Part shown: in pieces, positions 7,886 through 15,674 of the stretch
Layout of the letters: every line of letters begins with the position of its first letter
Numbering within the stretch: the first letter of the stretch is position 1
Origin: an uncultured Alphaproteobacteria bacterium
Lineage (GTDB): Bacteria > Pseudomonadota > Alphaproteobacteria > HIMB59 > GCA-002718135
Assembly: GCA_902574475.1 (NCBI GenBank)
Contig: CACGNZ010000013.1
Span: 1 to 34,303, forward strand
Length of the DNA stretch: 34,303 nucleotides
Reading direction: 5' to 3'
Translations under genes and position numbers: made by a program
Notes under the pieces: generated by a model
Told to the model about the DNA's origin: nothing
Database searches by the model: none
The model's input: the letters and a program-made list of their open reading frames with translations, nothing else

Positions 7886-8587
7886 TTAAGAAGATAACAA
7901 TAAATTAACTCTTCTATTCATTTTACCTTTGTTTTCTATTTTGCCGATTTGAATTTTACCAATCTCATTAGTTGATTTCACATGTGTACCACCACAAGGT
8001 TGTAAATCAATATCACCAATTCTAATTAATCTTATTTTACCATCTACTTGAGGCGGTTTTACTGACATAGTTCTGACTAGCTCAGGTTTTTCTTCCAATA
8101 TACTACTTTCAATTACTTCACTAGTAACGGTATGATTATCTTCAACCAACAAATTTATTTTTTCTTCTAATTCTTCTTTATTTATTTGTTTATCTGGATC
8201 ATTAAAATCTAATCGACTTTTTTCATAACCAATTTGACCACCAGTTACTCCTAAAGGGACTATAGAACACAACAAGTGCAGTGCAGTATGCATTCTCATA
8301 TGCTTGTATCTTAAATCCCAATTTATTTTTCCAATTATGTCAGTATTCTCTTCAAGATCTTTGAGATCATCTACAATATTTATTATTTTATTATTTTCTT
8401 TAATAGTATCTAAAACTTGTATTTTTATACTTTCAGCTTCTATTGCACCTGTGTCCCCAGGTTGACCACCACTTTTTGCATAAAATGCTGTCTTATCTAA
8501 CTCAATACGATTTTCTTCTTTCTCAATACCTATAATTTTTGCTTTAAATTCTTTAAGGTATGCATCATCTTCGAATAATTTTGCCAT
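7886..8587 (-). CDS. Alanyl-tRNA editing hydrolase AlaX
   Basis: This 233-residue free-standing editing protein is related to the AlaRS editing domain. The N-terminal part contains the glycine-rich AFYAKSGGQPGDTG segment (34-47) of AlaX-M/type II proteins. The zinc-binding catalytic motifs follow: HTALH (His100, His104) and CGGTH (Cys198, His202), with KSTNEIG after the latter. Such proteins deacylate Ser-tRNA(Ala) or Gly-tRNA(Ala) in trans, protecting translation from Ala/Ser confusion. It is transcribed divergently from umuD across a 139-bp gap. A TATAAT-like box reads toward it in that gap, but I see no convincing -35 or ribosome binding site. Confidence 0.88.
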   Translation of the reverse strand: MAKLFEDDAYLKEFKAKIIGIEKEENRIELDKTAFYAKSGGQPGDTGAIEAESIKIQVLDTIKENNKIINIVDDLKDLEENTDIIGKINWDLRYKHMRMHTALHLLCSIVPLGVTGGQIGYEKSRLDFNDPDKQINKEELEEKINLLVEDNHTVTSEVIESSILEEKPELVRTMSVKPPQVDGKIRLIRIGDIDLQPCGGTHVKSTNEIGKIQIGKIENKGKMNRRVNLLLSS

Positions 8588-8649
8588 AGCGTTTTTTAAC
8601 AGTATTTTAAAAATATTATATTGACTTTTTTCTCATTCTGAATAAATTA

Positions 8650-8664
8650 GAACAAAAGTAGAAC
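8650..8664. promoter_or_regulatory. LexA (SOS) box, alphaproteobacterial direct-repeat type
   Basis: GAAC, 7 bases, GAAC on the + strand is GTTC-N7-GTTC on the - strand, the direct-repeat operator known for LexA in alphaproteobacteria. It lies 62 bp before the umuD ATG, just upstream of a TATAAT -10 candidate (8683-8688), where bound LexA would block RNA polymerase. Target gene (umuDC) and operator agree, which makes chance unlikely. The divergent alaX promoter region is also close. Confidence 0.8.
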
Positions 8665-8726
8665 AAATAATTTTATAAATAATATAATTATTATTTATCA
8701 ATTATTTAAATATTTTTTCTAATATT

Positions 8727-9164
8727 ATGTCTAAAAAAATAGAAAACTTAATATTTAAAGCTGAATCTAAGGGAGATCAAATAACACCTTATTTTCTTGA
8801 TACAGTATCTGCAGGTTTTCCATCTCCAGCTACTGATTATATGGAAAACAAACTCGATCTTAATGAATATCTGGTTCAACGTCCAACAGCAACCTATATT
8901 GTTAAAGCTAATGGTCCTTCTATGACCGATGCAGGTATATTATCAGGTGATTTACTTATTGTCGATAGAAGTATTACACCTCGCAACGACAATATTGTTA
9001 TAGCCTCCATCTTTGGTGACCTAACAGTCAAAAAACTGAAAAAGAAAGATCAGTCACTATTTTTAGTTTCTGCCAATAATGAGTATCCTAGTATTCAAGT
9101 TAAAGAAGAAATGGAGTGTTTTATATGGGGGGTAGTGACATATGTCATACACAAAACTACTTAA
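8727..9164 (+). CDS. umuD: UmuD-like self-cleaving SOS mutagenesis protein
   Basis: This 145-residue protein has the LexA/UmuD S24 peptidase fold. The predicted autocleavage site is Ala29-Gly30 in VSAGFPSP (Cys24-Gly25 in E. coli). The catalytic Ser is Ser65 in NGPSMTDAGI and the catalytic Lys is Lys102 in DLTVKKL. After RecA-stimulated cleavage, UmuD' dimers activate UmuC as DNA polymerase V. There is no DNA-binding domain, so it is not LexA itself. No clear Shine-Dalgarno precedes the ATG. It overlaps umuC by 23 nt and is under the LexA box at 8650-8664. Confidence 0.93.
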   Translation: MSKKIENLIFKAESKGDQITPYFLDTVSAGFPSPATDYMENKLDLNEYLVQRPTATYIVKANGPSMTDAGILSGDLLIVDRSITPRNDNIVIASIFGDLTVKKLKKKDQSLFLVSANNEYPSIQVKEEMECFIWGVVTYVIHKTT

Positions 9165-10446
9165 TAGAAATCATAGCTCAGTAAATCAATCTATAGCATT
9201 GATAGATTGCAATAATTTTTATGCGTCATGTGAAAGAATATTTAATCCAAAACTTATAGGAAAACCAATTGTCGTACTTTCCAATAATGATGGTTGTATC
9301 ATTGCGCGATCAAAAGAAGCAAAAAAATTAGGGATAAAAATGGGTGAACCTTATTTTAAAGCAAAAAATATTATTGAAAAAAATGATGTTAAAGTTTTTT
9401 CATCTAATTATTCTTTATATGGTGATATTTCTCAAAGAGTAATGGAAACTTTATCAAGTTTCTCTTCAGAGGTGGAAATCTATTCCATAGATGAAGCATT
9501 TCTTGGTTTAAATGGTTTTGAAAACTATGAGTTAAATACTTATTGTAGACATATTAGACAAACAATCAAGAAGTGGGTTGGTATTCCAGTTAGTATTGGA
9601 GTGGGTTCAACAAAAACACTATCAAAAATAGCTAATCATTTAGCAAAAAAACAACCAGACTATAAAGGTGTGTGCATACTAAAAAATAAAATAGAAATAA
9701 AAAAAGCATTAGAATTAACCTCCATTGAAGAAGTATGGGGCATTGGAAGAAGATTATCTCTTTTCCTGAAAAAATATAATATTCATAATGCTTATCAATT
9801 TTCACACATGGACAGAGGATGGATAAGAAAAAATATGGGTGTAGTGGGAGAGAAGACATACCTAGAATTAAATAGTGTATCGTGTTTAGAACTTGATTTG
9901 GTTCCAAGTGATAAACAGAGTTGTTGTGTCTCAAGATCATTTAGTCAGCCAATAGAAAAATTATTTGATTTGGAGGAATCAATATCAACTTATGGCTCAA
10001 GAGTATCAGAGAAGATAAGGGAAGAGGGGTTAGTGGCTGAGTCGATGAGTGTTTTTGTTTTAACAAATCATTTTAATAGAAGAGAGAAACAATATTCGAA
10101 TTCAATAAAATTACACTTACCTTTCCCAACAAATAATAGCATAAAAATTATTAAAAGAGCTCTTGAAGGAATTAGAAAAATATACCGACCAGGATTTCGT
10201 TATAAAAAAGCTGGAATTATATTATATGGTCTTAGCAGGCACAATGTAACTAGAGGATTGCTTGATTATGACCGTGATACATCAGATAGAATAATGAATA
10301 CTATTGATAATATTAATTCTAGATATGGAAGTTCAACGTTAAAGATAGCTTCTGAAGGTATAGAAAAAATATGGAAGATGAAAAGAGAAAACGTATCCCC
10401 ATGTTACACAACACGTTTTGAAGAATTGGTGGAAGTTAAGGCTTAG
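9142..10446 (+). CDS. umuC: UmuC, catalytic subunit of translesion DNA polymerase V
   Basis: This is a 434-residue Y-family polymerase. Metal-binding acids appear in IDCNNFYASCERIF (Asp22) and YSIDEAF (Asp117, Glu118). The palm/finger region contains VLSNNDGCIIARS, the helix-hairpin-helix thumb region contains EVWGIGRR, and the C-terminus matches the DUF4113 tail of UmuC (IEKIWKMKRENVSPCYTTRFEEL). Homologues usually begin close to the IDCNNFYA strand, so this one carries about 17 extra residues. The start is still favoured because six G (9127-9132) form a strong ribosome binding site 9 nt before the ATG, inside umuD. The 23-nt overlap with umuD implies coupling. Confidence 0.93.
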   Translation: MSYTKLLNRNHSSVNQSIALIDCNNFYASCERIFNPKLIGKPIVVLSNNDGCIIARSKEAKKLGIKMGEPYFKAKNIIEKNDVKVFSSNYSLYGDISQRVMETLSSFSSEVEIYSIDEAFLGLNGFENYELNTYCRHIRQTIKKWVGIPVSIGVGSTKTLSKIANHLAKKQPDYKGVCILKNKIEIKKALELTSIEEVWGIGRRLSLFLKKYNIHNAYQFSHMDRGWIRKNMGVVGEKTYLELNSVSCLELDLVPSDKQSCCVSRSFSQPIEKLFDLEESISTYGSRVSEKIREEGLVAESMSVFVLTNHFNRREKQYSNSIKLHLPFPTNNSIKIIKRALEGIRKIYRPGFRYKKAGIILYGLSRHNVTRGLLDYDRDTSDRIMNTIDNINSRYGSSTLKIASEGIEKIWKMKRENVSPCYTTRFEELVEVKA

Positions 10447-10452
10447 ATAAAA

Positions 10453-10527
10453 TGGCTCCCCGGGCCGGGCTCGAACCAGCGACCGATCGGTTAACAGCCG
10501 ATTGCTCTACCACTGAGCTACCGAGGA
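10453..10527 (-). tRNA. tRNA-Asn (anticodon GUU)
   Basis: Read on the minus strand, a 75-nt cloverleaf including an encoded CCA: acceptor stem TCCTCGG/CCGGGGA, discriminator G, D-arm TAGCTCAGTGGTAGAGCA, anticodon loop CTGTTAA with GTT at 10495-10493, and T-loop GGTTCGAGCC. It starts only 6 bases beyond the umuC stop on the opposite strand and lies downstream of tRNA-Cys in the same orientation, so the two are probably one transcript. Confidence 0.97.
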
Positions 10528-10574
10528 ACACAATTTTGTTGATAATAAAAAAAAATTAAAAAACAAGAAAAATT

Positions 10575-10648
10575 TGGAGGCTCGGAGCGGAATCGAACCG
10601 CTGTGCAAGGCTTTGCAGGCCCCTACATCACCACTCTGCCACCGAGCC
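10575..10648 (-). tRNA. tRNA-Cys (anticodon GCA)
   Basis: Read on the minus strand, a 74-nt cloverleaf with encoded CCA: acceptor stem GGCTCGG/CCGAGCC, discriminator T (U in the RNA, the Cys identity base), anticodon loop CTGCAAA with GCA at 10616-10614, and T-arm GCGGTTCGATTCCGC. It lies 47 bases upstream of tRNA-Asn in the direction of transcription. Confidence 0.97.
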
Positions 10649-10771
10649 TAAAAAAAAATGACAATTATCACTATTTTATTTCTAGTCAATTAATGAAAAA
10701 ATTCTAAAGATTAATAATATAATTTAAATAATTGATTATATAGTAGGTTTATATAAAGCATCCTTTAAGAA

Positions 10772-11431
10772 ATGAGTGAAACATTTGAAATTGCAAGAAA
10801 AAATATGGTTGTTAATCAGTTGAGACCAAACAAAATTAATGAAGAAAATATCTTACAAATATTTGAAAATACTCCTAAAGAAAATTATTTAGATTTCAAC
10901 TTAGGTAAGAATTGTTACCTAGATAATAATTTAGATATAACTGACAAAAGAGGATATCTTAAAAATTTACACCTAGCTCAAATTATAAAATATTCGAAAA
11001 TTTTATCTAATGATAAGGTATTGCATATAGGTGGCTTAACGGGCTACTTTTCTGCTTTAATTAGCTCACTATGTAAAGAACTTCATGTTGTAGAAGAAAA
11101 TAGAGAACTATTTAAATTATTAGAACATAATATTAACAATACTGATAATACTAATATTAGTTTATTTAATCATAATTTATTAGATGGATTATCTGATAAA
11201 GCTCCATTTAGCTTAATTATTATTGACGGACCTATATTTAAAATAACTGATAAGTTAAAGAATCAACTAGCAATGAAAGGAGGAAGGTTAATATATATTA
11301 AAAAAATATATGATAATTTGAGTAAAGCTTATAAAATTATAAGAAATGAAGATTTGTATTCATCTGAGTATTTATTTGATGTAATGTGTAGTTATCAAAT
11401 TCAAGAACAACAAGAGGATTTTAAATTTTAA
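10772..11431 (+). CDS. PIMT-like (protein-L-isoaspartate methyltransferase family) protein linked to tolC
   Basis: This 219-residue protein is homologous to PIMT, of the paralogue class that sits before tolC in many alphaproteobacteria. The N-terminal ARKNMVVNQLRPN (8-20) is typical of that class. The methyltransferase core is recognisable from position 60 on, but key motifs are degenerate: the SAM-binding loop is HIGGLTGY (85-92) instead of EIGTGSGY, and the TISQP active-site loop of true Pcm is replaced by KNLHLAQ near 64-70. It may not be catalytically active on isoaspartate. A canonical Pcm is at 25951. Its stop codon directly abuts the tolC ATG. The upstream region has TATAAA at 10752-10757, but no clear -35. 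Confidence 0.7.
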   Translation: MSETFEIARKNMVVNQLRPNKINEENILQIFENTPKENYLDFNLGKNCYLDNNLDITDKRGYLKNLHLAQIIKYSKILSNDKVLHIGGLTGYFSALISSLCKELHVVEENRELFKLLEHNINNTDNTNISLFNHNLLDGLSDKAPFSLIIIDGPIFKITDKLKNQLAMKGGRLIYIKKIYDNLSKAYKIIRNEDLYSSEYLFDVMCSYQIQEQQEDFKF

Positions 11432-12718
11432 ATGAGATTATTTATATTTTTGTTATTACTTATTTATTCTAAATCTGTATTTGCTCTATCGATTGATGAT
11501 TCTGTAAAAAGTACGATTGCAAATAATTTGAAAGTAAAAATTGCTTTTGAAAGACTGAATGAAAGCAAAGAAACTATTGAGGTAGCTATAGGAAAAAAAC
11601 TTCCAACAGTTACTGGCACTATTTCTGGTACATACAGTAATAGTGATACAACATCAGCAGCTAGTGTATCAACAACACCAGAGACTTTTACAGATAAATA
11701 TAAAATTAGCATTACTCAAAATTTGTATGACGGCGGTGAAAAAAATTTAGAAATTGAAAGATCAAAAATTATTTACGAAAATGCAGTAATAAACTTTTAT
11801 AAAACTGTTCAAGATCTATCGTTAACAGCTGTAGAGGGTTATTTAACCGTAATAAATTATGAAAAATCATTAGAGGCTTCTGAGAAGAATTTTGATTCTG
11901 TTTCAAGATTTTTAGAAGAAGTAAAATTAAAATATGAATTGGGATCAGCAACCATAACTGAACTGAAAAATGCTGAGAGCGCTTTTTCAATTGCTGAAAC
12001 AAATCTTTTTTCAGCCAAACAAAACTACAAAGTCAGTTTAAAAACATTTAAATCAATTGTAGGTAAAGAAGCTATCAATTTAGAAGATTATGTAAATATA
12101 GATGATGATTTGAACTTTGATAATATACTTTCTGAAGTTTATACGAATAATTTTAATATTTTAATTGCTCAAAATAATATTAAAATTAAAGAACTTGATC
12201 TCTCAAAAGAAAAAGGTTCTAATAGACCTACTTTAGATATAACAGCTTCCACTGAGTATTCGGATGGTTCACGAATAGATGCGGGAAGTGAAAATACCAA
12301 TGCAACGATAGGGTTAACTTTAACAATTCCTATATTTCAGCAAAACATTGACAAATCAGACATTAGAAAAATAAATTCTCAAATTTTACAAACTGAAATT
12401 GAGTTAGAGGATCTTAAAGAAAGTTTAAATATTGAGGTATCAAACTACTATAAAAATTATTTAGTTAGTAAATCAAATTTAAATACATCTTTATTAACTA
12501 TAGAGTATGCAAATACTCTTCTAGAAAGTACTCAAGAGGAATACAACCTTGGGACAAAATCTATCACTGATCTAATAGAGGCAGAAACTAATCTTTTAAA
12601 CGTAAATGTTGAATATTTTAATGCAAATAAAAACTATCTAATTAATTATTTTAATTTACTAGCTTTGGATGGTTCACTGATTAAATTATTTGAGGAGTAT
12701 CTTCCTAGCTATAATTAG
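11432..12718 (+). CDS. tolC: TolC-family outer-membrane efflux channel
   Basis: This 428-residue outer-membrane factor has a signal peptide at 1-18 (MRLFIFLLLL..., cleavage after VFA). Two outer-membrane-efflux repeats of long coiled-coil helices are visible; the repeated pattern is KYELGSATITELKNAESA in the first half and EYNLGTKSITDLIEAETN in the second. SITQNLYDGG and LTIPIFQQN are the two membrane beta-strand regions (LYDGG / PIFQ). It forms the trimeric outer-membrane tunnel used by RND, ABC or MFS pumps and by type I secretion; its inner-membrane partner is not in this window. It starts immediately after the PIMT-like gene and precedes the PopZ homologue, the usual alphaproteobacterial order. 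Confidence 0.93.
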   Translation: MRLFIFLLLLIYSKSVFALSIDDSVKSTIANNLKVKIAFERLNESKETIEVAIGKKLPTVTGTISGTYSNSDTTSAASVSTTPETFTDKYKISITQNLYDGGEKNLEIERSKIIYENAVINFYKTVQDLSLTAVEGYLTVINYEKSLEASEKNFDSVSRFLEEVKLKYELGSATITELKNAESAFSIAETNLFSAKQNYKVSLKTFKSIVGKEAINLEDYVNIDDDLNFDNILSEVYTNNFNILIAQNNIKIKELDLSKEKGSNRPTLDITASTEYSDGSRIDAGSENTNATIGLTLTIPIFQQNIDKSDIRKINSQILQTEIELEDLKESLNIEVSNYYKNYLVSKSNLNTSLLTIEYANTLLESTQEEYNLGTKSITDLIEAETNLLNVNVEYFNANKNYLINYFNLLALDGSLIKLFEEYLPSYN

Positions 12719-12743
12719 AGTTTTATTAATTTAATTAAACATT

Positions 12744-12749
12744 TATAAT
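12744..12749 (+). promoter_or_regulatory. -10 box (TATAAT) of a probable leaderless popZ-valS transcript
   Basis: A perfect TATAAT ends 6 nt before the ATG at 12756, so a start site 7 nt downstream of the box would be the A of the start codon. The -35 region (TTTTAT at 12721-12726, 17-bp spacing) is poor. No Shine-Dalgarno is present. Confidence 0.4.
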
Positions 12750-12755
12750 ACCTAT

Positions 12756-13040
12756 ATGAATACAAAAAATTCTATCAATGAATCTCTTGAAGTCATACGA
12801 AGAGCACTTGAAGATGAAAAAAACGTTTCAAATAAACATTCTTCATCTAATATTTTAATACTTAATCAAAAGGTTAACAGTGATGGTACAATAAAATTAC
12901 TTCAAAAAGATGAAGAGATAAATAGTGAAATTAATGATATTATAGATCAAAAACTCTCCTATCTTGTGGAAAATAAAATTGAAAAAATACTTGATGAGAA
13001 AATCCCAAAATTACTAAAAAATTATTTCGATTCAAAATAG
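12756..13040 (+). CDS. popZ: Miniature PopZ-family (DUF2497) polar organising protein
   Basis: At 94 residues this is about half the length of Caulobacter PopZ (177). The family layout can be followed: an N-terminal helix INESLEVIRRALEDEKN (7-23), comparable to the SMEEILASIRRIIA-type helix that recruits partners; a short NILILNQKV strand (32-40) before an acidic linker; and a C-terminal helical segment LVENKIEKILDEKIPKLLKNYF (70-91), matching the oligomerisation region. The long proline/acid-rich middle is nearly absent. Position between tolC and valS is the classical location of this gene. PopZ forms polar condensates that anchor the chromosome origin (ParB) in alphaproteobacteria. Assignment rests on weak similarity plus strong synteny. 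Confidence 0.68.
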   Translation: MNTKNSINESLEVIRRALEDEKNVSNKHSSSNILILNQKVNSDGTIKLLQKDEEINSEINDIIDQKLSYLVENKIEKILDEKIPKLLKNYFDSK

Positions 13041-13045
13041 TTACG

Positions 13046-15673
13046 ATGCAGCTTGATAAATTTTTTGATTTTTTAAAAGATGAAAAAAATCTTTATTTGC
13101 AATGGGAGCAATCAAATTGTTTTAAACCACAAAAAGGAGGTGAACCTTATTCTATAATGATGCCACCACCTAATGTTACAGGCAGCTTACATATGGGTCA
13201 TGCTTTAACCTTCACAATTCAAGATATATTAATCAGATACCATAGAATGAAGGGTATGGAAGTATTGTGGCAAGCAGGGACAGATCATGCAGGAATAGCT
13301 ACTCAGATGGTGGTTGAAAGAAAATTAAGTGAGTCAAACCTAGATCGACGATCTCTAGGTAGAGAAAAGTTTATTGAAAAAGTATGGGAATGGAAAAAAG
13401 AGTCGGGTGGCCAGATAAGTAATCAATTAAGAAGACTTGGTGCTTCTGCAGATTGGTCAAGAGAAAGATTTACTATGGATGAAGGACTTTCTAATGCGGT
13501 TAAGAAAGTTTTTGTTAATTTATTTAATGATGGAATTATTTATAAAGATAAGAGATTGGTGAATTGGGATCCAAAACTTTTAACAGCTATTTCTGATCTA
13601 GAAGTAGAGCAAAGAGATACTGAAGGAAGTTTATGGCATATTAAATATCCTATAGATGAAAATAATCATATCATTGTTGCAACAACAAGACCTGAGACAA
13701 TGTTAGGTGATACTGCAGTTGCCGTTCATCCAGATGATGAAAAATATAAAAATCTAATTGGCAAATTTTGTAACTTACCAATTTCAAATAAGAAAATACC
13801 AATCATTGCTGATGAATATGCAGATCCTGAAAAAGGTTCTGGAGCTGTAAAAATTACACCTGCACATGACTTTAATGATTTTGAGGTAGGAAAGAGACAT
13901 GATTTAGAATTTATTAATATTTTTGATGAAAATGCTAAACTCAACTCAAATGTGCCTGAAGAATTTCAAAATCTAGATCGATTTGAAGCAAGAAAACTAA
14001 TTTTAAAAAAATTAGATGAAATGAATTTATTAATTAAAGAAGAAAAACAGCAAATGGTCATACCATATGGTGATAGATCAGGTGTTGTTATTGAGCCATG
14101 GCTGACAGACCAATGGTTTTGCGATGCAAAAAAATTATCAGTTGATCCAATATCAGCTGTTAAAGATAATAGTTCTAAATTTATTCCCAAACAATGGGAA
14201 AATACATTTTATAATTGGATGGAAAATATTCAACCGTGGTGTATTTCAAGACAGTTATGGTGGGGGCATCAAATTCCTGCATGGTATGGTCCTGATAAAA
14301 AATATTTTGTTAGTGAAACTCTAGAAGGTGCACAAAATCAAGCAAAAGAATTTTATGCAAAGGATGTTGAGCTTAGACAAGATGAAGACGTTCTAGATAC
14401 TTGGTTTTCTTCTGCTCTATGGACATTCTCTACTTTAGATTGGCCAAATAAAACGTATGAATTAGATAAATTTTATCCTGGTAACGTTTTGGTTACTGGT
14501 TTTGATATCATATTTTTTTGGGTTGCGAGGATGATGATGATGGGTTCTTATTTTATGAAGGAAACTCCATTTAAAGATATTTATATTCATCCTTTAATAC
14601 GTGATGAAAAAGGACAAAAAATGTCTAAATCAAAAGGAAACATAATTGATCCTTTAGAGTTATTAGATAAATATGGCGCTGATACACTAAGATTTACACT
14701 AACAGCACTATTAAATCCTGGACGAGATGTAAAATTATCTGAAGCTAGAGTTAAAGGATATAAATCATTCACAAATAAAATTTGGAATGCTGGAAAATTT
14801 TTACAATTGAATAATTCAATTTTTATAGATTATATTTCAATTGATTCAATTATTTTTGATGCAAACAAATGGATAATAAAAGAATTGAATGATTTGAACA
14901 CTCAACTTGATCAATTAACTAAAAAGTATTTGTTTCATGAAATAGCCAATAAAATTTATCATTTCGTATGGCATACTTATTGTGATTGGTACATTGAAAT
15001 TATTAAACAAAATTTTGAAAATGAAAAATTTGCTGATGAAATTAAAAAAGTTTCTGGATGGACATTTATTCAAGTTTTAAAGATCATACATCCCATTATG
15101 CCATTTATAAGTGAAAAATTATGGAGATCTTTAGTTGATGATAAATCATATCTAATGAACCAAGTTTTTCAAAATTATTCAACAAATAATTCTTTTGATA
15201 ATTCTAAAAAAAACTTCGAAATATTTATTGAATTCATAACATCTATTAGAAATTTGAGATCAGAACTAAATATACCCTATAAACAATTAATTAATATCTC
15301 TATAGAAGCAAAAAATGATGAACTTAATAATTTTCTAATTGCCTATAAAAATGAAATAAGTAATTTTTTAAAAACTAAAGATATTAGTTTTGATAAAATT
15401 CAACCTAATAAGAATTCAGCTTTAATTGTGTTAACATCATTATCAGTTTTAATCCCTTTAGATGGTATTATTGACTCAGAAGCAGAACTAAAAAAATTAA
15501 ATAAGAAAAAGCAAGTTGAGCAAGAAAAATTTGATAAAGTTAATGACAAATTAAAAAATGATAACTTCATGAATAAAGCTTCAGAAGAAATTATTAATAA
15601 ATTTAAAAATGAGGCAAATATTTATAAATCTTCTATTGAAAAAATTGATCAAATAATAAATACTATCAAATAG
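13046..15673 (+). CDS. valS: Valyl-tRNA synthetase
   Basis: This 875-residue class Ia synthetase has [15 protein letters not shown] with the HIGH-type motif HMGH at 49-52, a long editing (CP1) domain with [46 protein letters not shown], and the KMSKS loop ([10 protein letters not shown]) near residue 525. The anticodon-binding domain follows, then a C-terminal coiled coil (about 810-875) typical of ValRS. It charges tRNA-Val with valine and edits mischarged threonine. It starts 5 nt after the PopZ stop and is followed after one base by ilvD, which supplies valine synthesis. Confidence 0.98.
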   Translation: MQLDKFFDFLKDEKNLYLQWEQSNCFKPQKGGEPYSIMMPPPNVTGSLHMGHALTFTIQDILIRYHRMKGMEVLWQAGTDHAGIATQMVVERKLSESNLDRRSLGREKFIEKVWEWKKESGGQISNQLRRLGASADWSRERFTMDEGLSNAVKKVFVNLFNDGIIYKDKRLVNWDPKLLTAISDLEVEQRDTEGSLWHIKYPIDENNHIIVATTRPETMLGDTAVAVHPDDEKYKNLIGKFCNLPISNKKIPIIADEYADPEKGSGAVKITPAHDFNDFEVGKRHDLEFINIFDENAKLNSNVPEEFQNLDRFEARKLILKKLDEMNLLIKEEKQQMVIPYGDRSGVVIEPWLTDQWFCDAKKLSVDPISAVKDNSSKFIPKQWENTFYNWMENIQPWCISRQLWWGHQIPAWYGPDKKYFVSETLEGAQNQAKEFYAKDVELRQDEDVLDTWFSSALWTFSTLDWPNKTYELDKFYPGNVLVTGFDIIFFWVARMMMMGSYFMKETPFKDIYIHPLIRDEKGQKMSKSKGNIIDPLELLDKYGADTLRFTLTALLNPGRDVKLSEARVKGYKSFTNKIWNAGKFLQLNNSIFIDYISIDSIIFDANKWIIKELNDLNTQLDQLTKKYLFHEIANKIYHFVWHTYCDWYIEIIKQNFENEKFADEIKKVSGWTFIQVLKIIHPIMPFISEKLWRSLVDDKSYLMNQVFQNYSTNNSFDNSKKNFEIFIEFITSIRNLRSELNIPYKQLINISIEAKNDELNNFLIAYKNEISNFLKTKDISFDKIQPNKNSALIVLTSLSVLIPLDGIIDSEAELKKLNKKKQVEQEKFDKVNDKLKNDNFMNKASEEIINKFKNEANIYKSSIEKIDQIINTIK

Positions 15674-15674
15674 A

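Noticed and set aside
8727-9164. The UmuD-like gene as LexA itself
   Set aside because: It lacks an N-terminal DNA-binding domain, is only 145 residues and is fused in operon with umuC.
9632-9940. 102-codon reading frame on the - strand inside umuC
   Set aside because: Antisense to conserved polymerase sequence; the hydrophobic translation is typical of reverse reading of Lys/Asn-rich coding DNA.
10453-10648. tRNA pair as a possible integration site for a mobile element
   Set aside because: No integrase, no repeat of the tRNA 3' end nearby, and both flanks are ordinary chromosomal genes.
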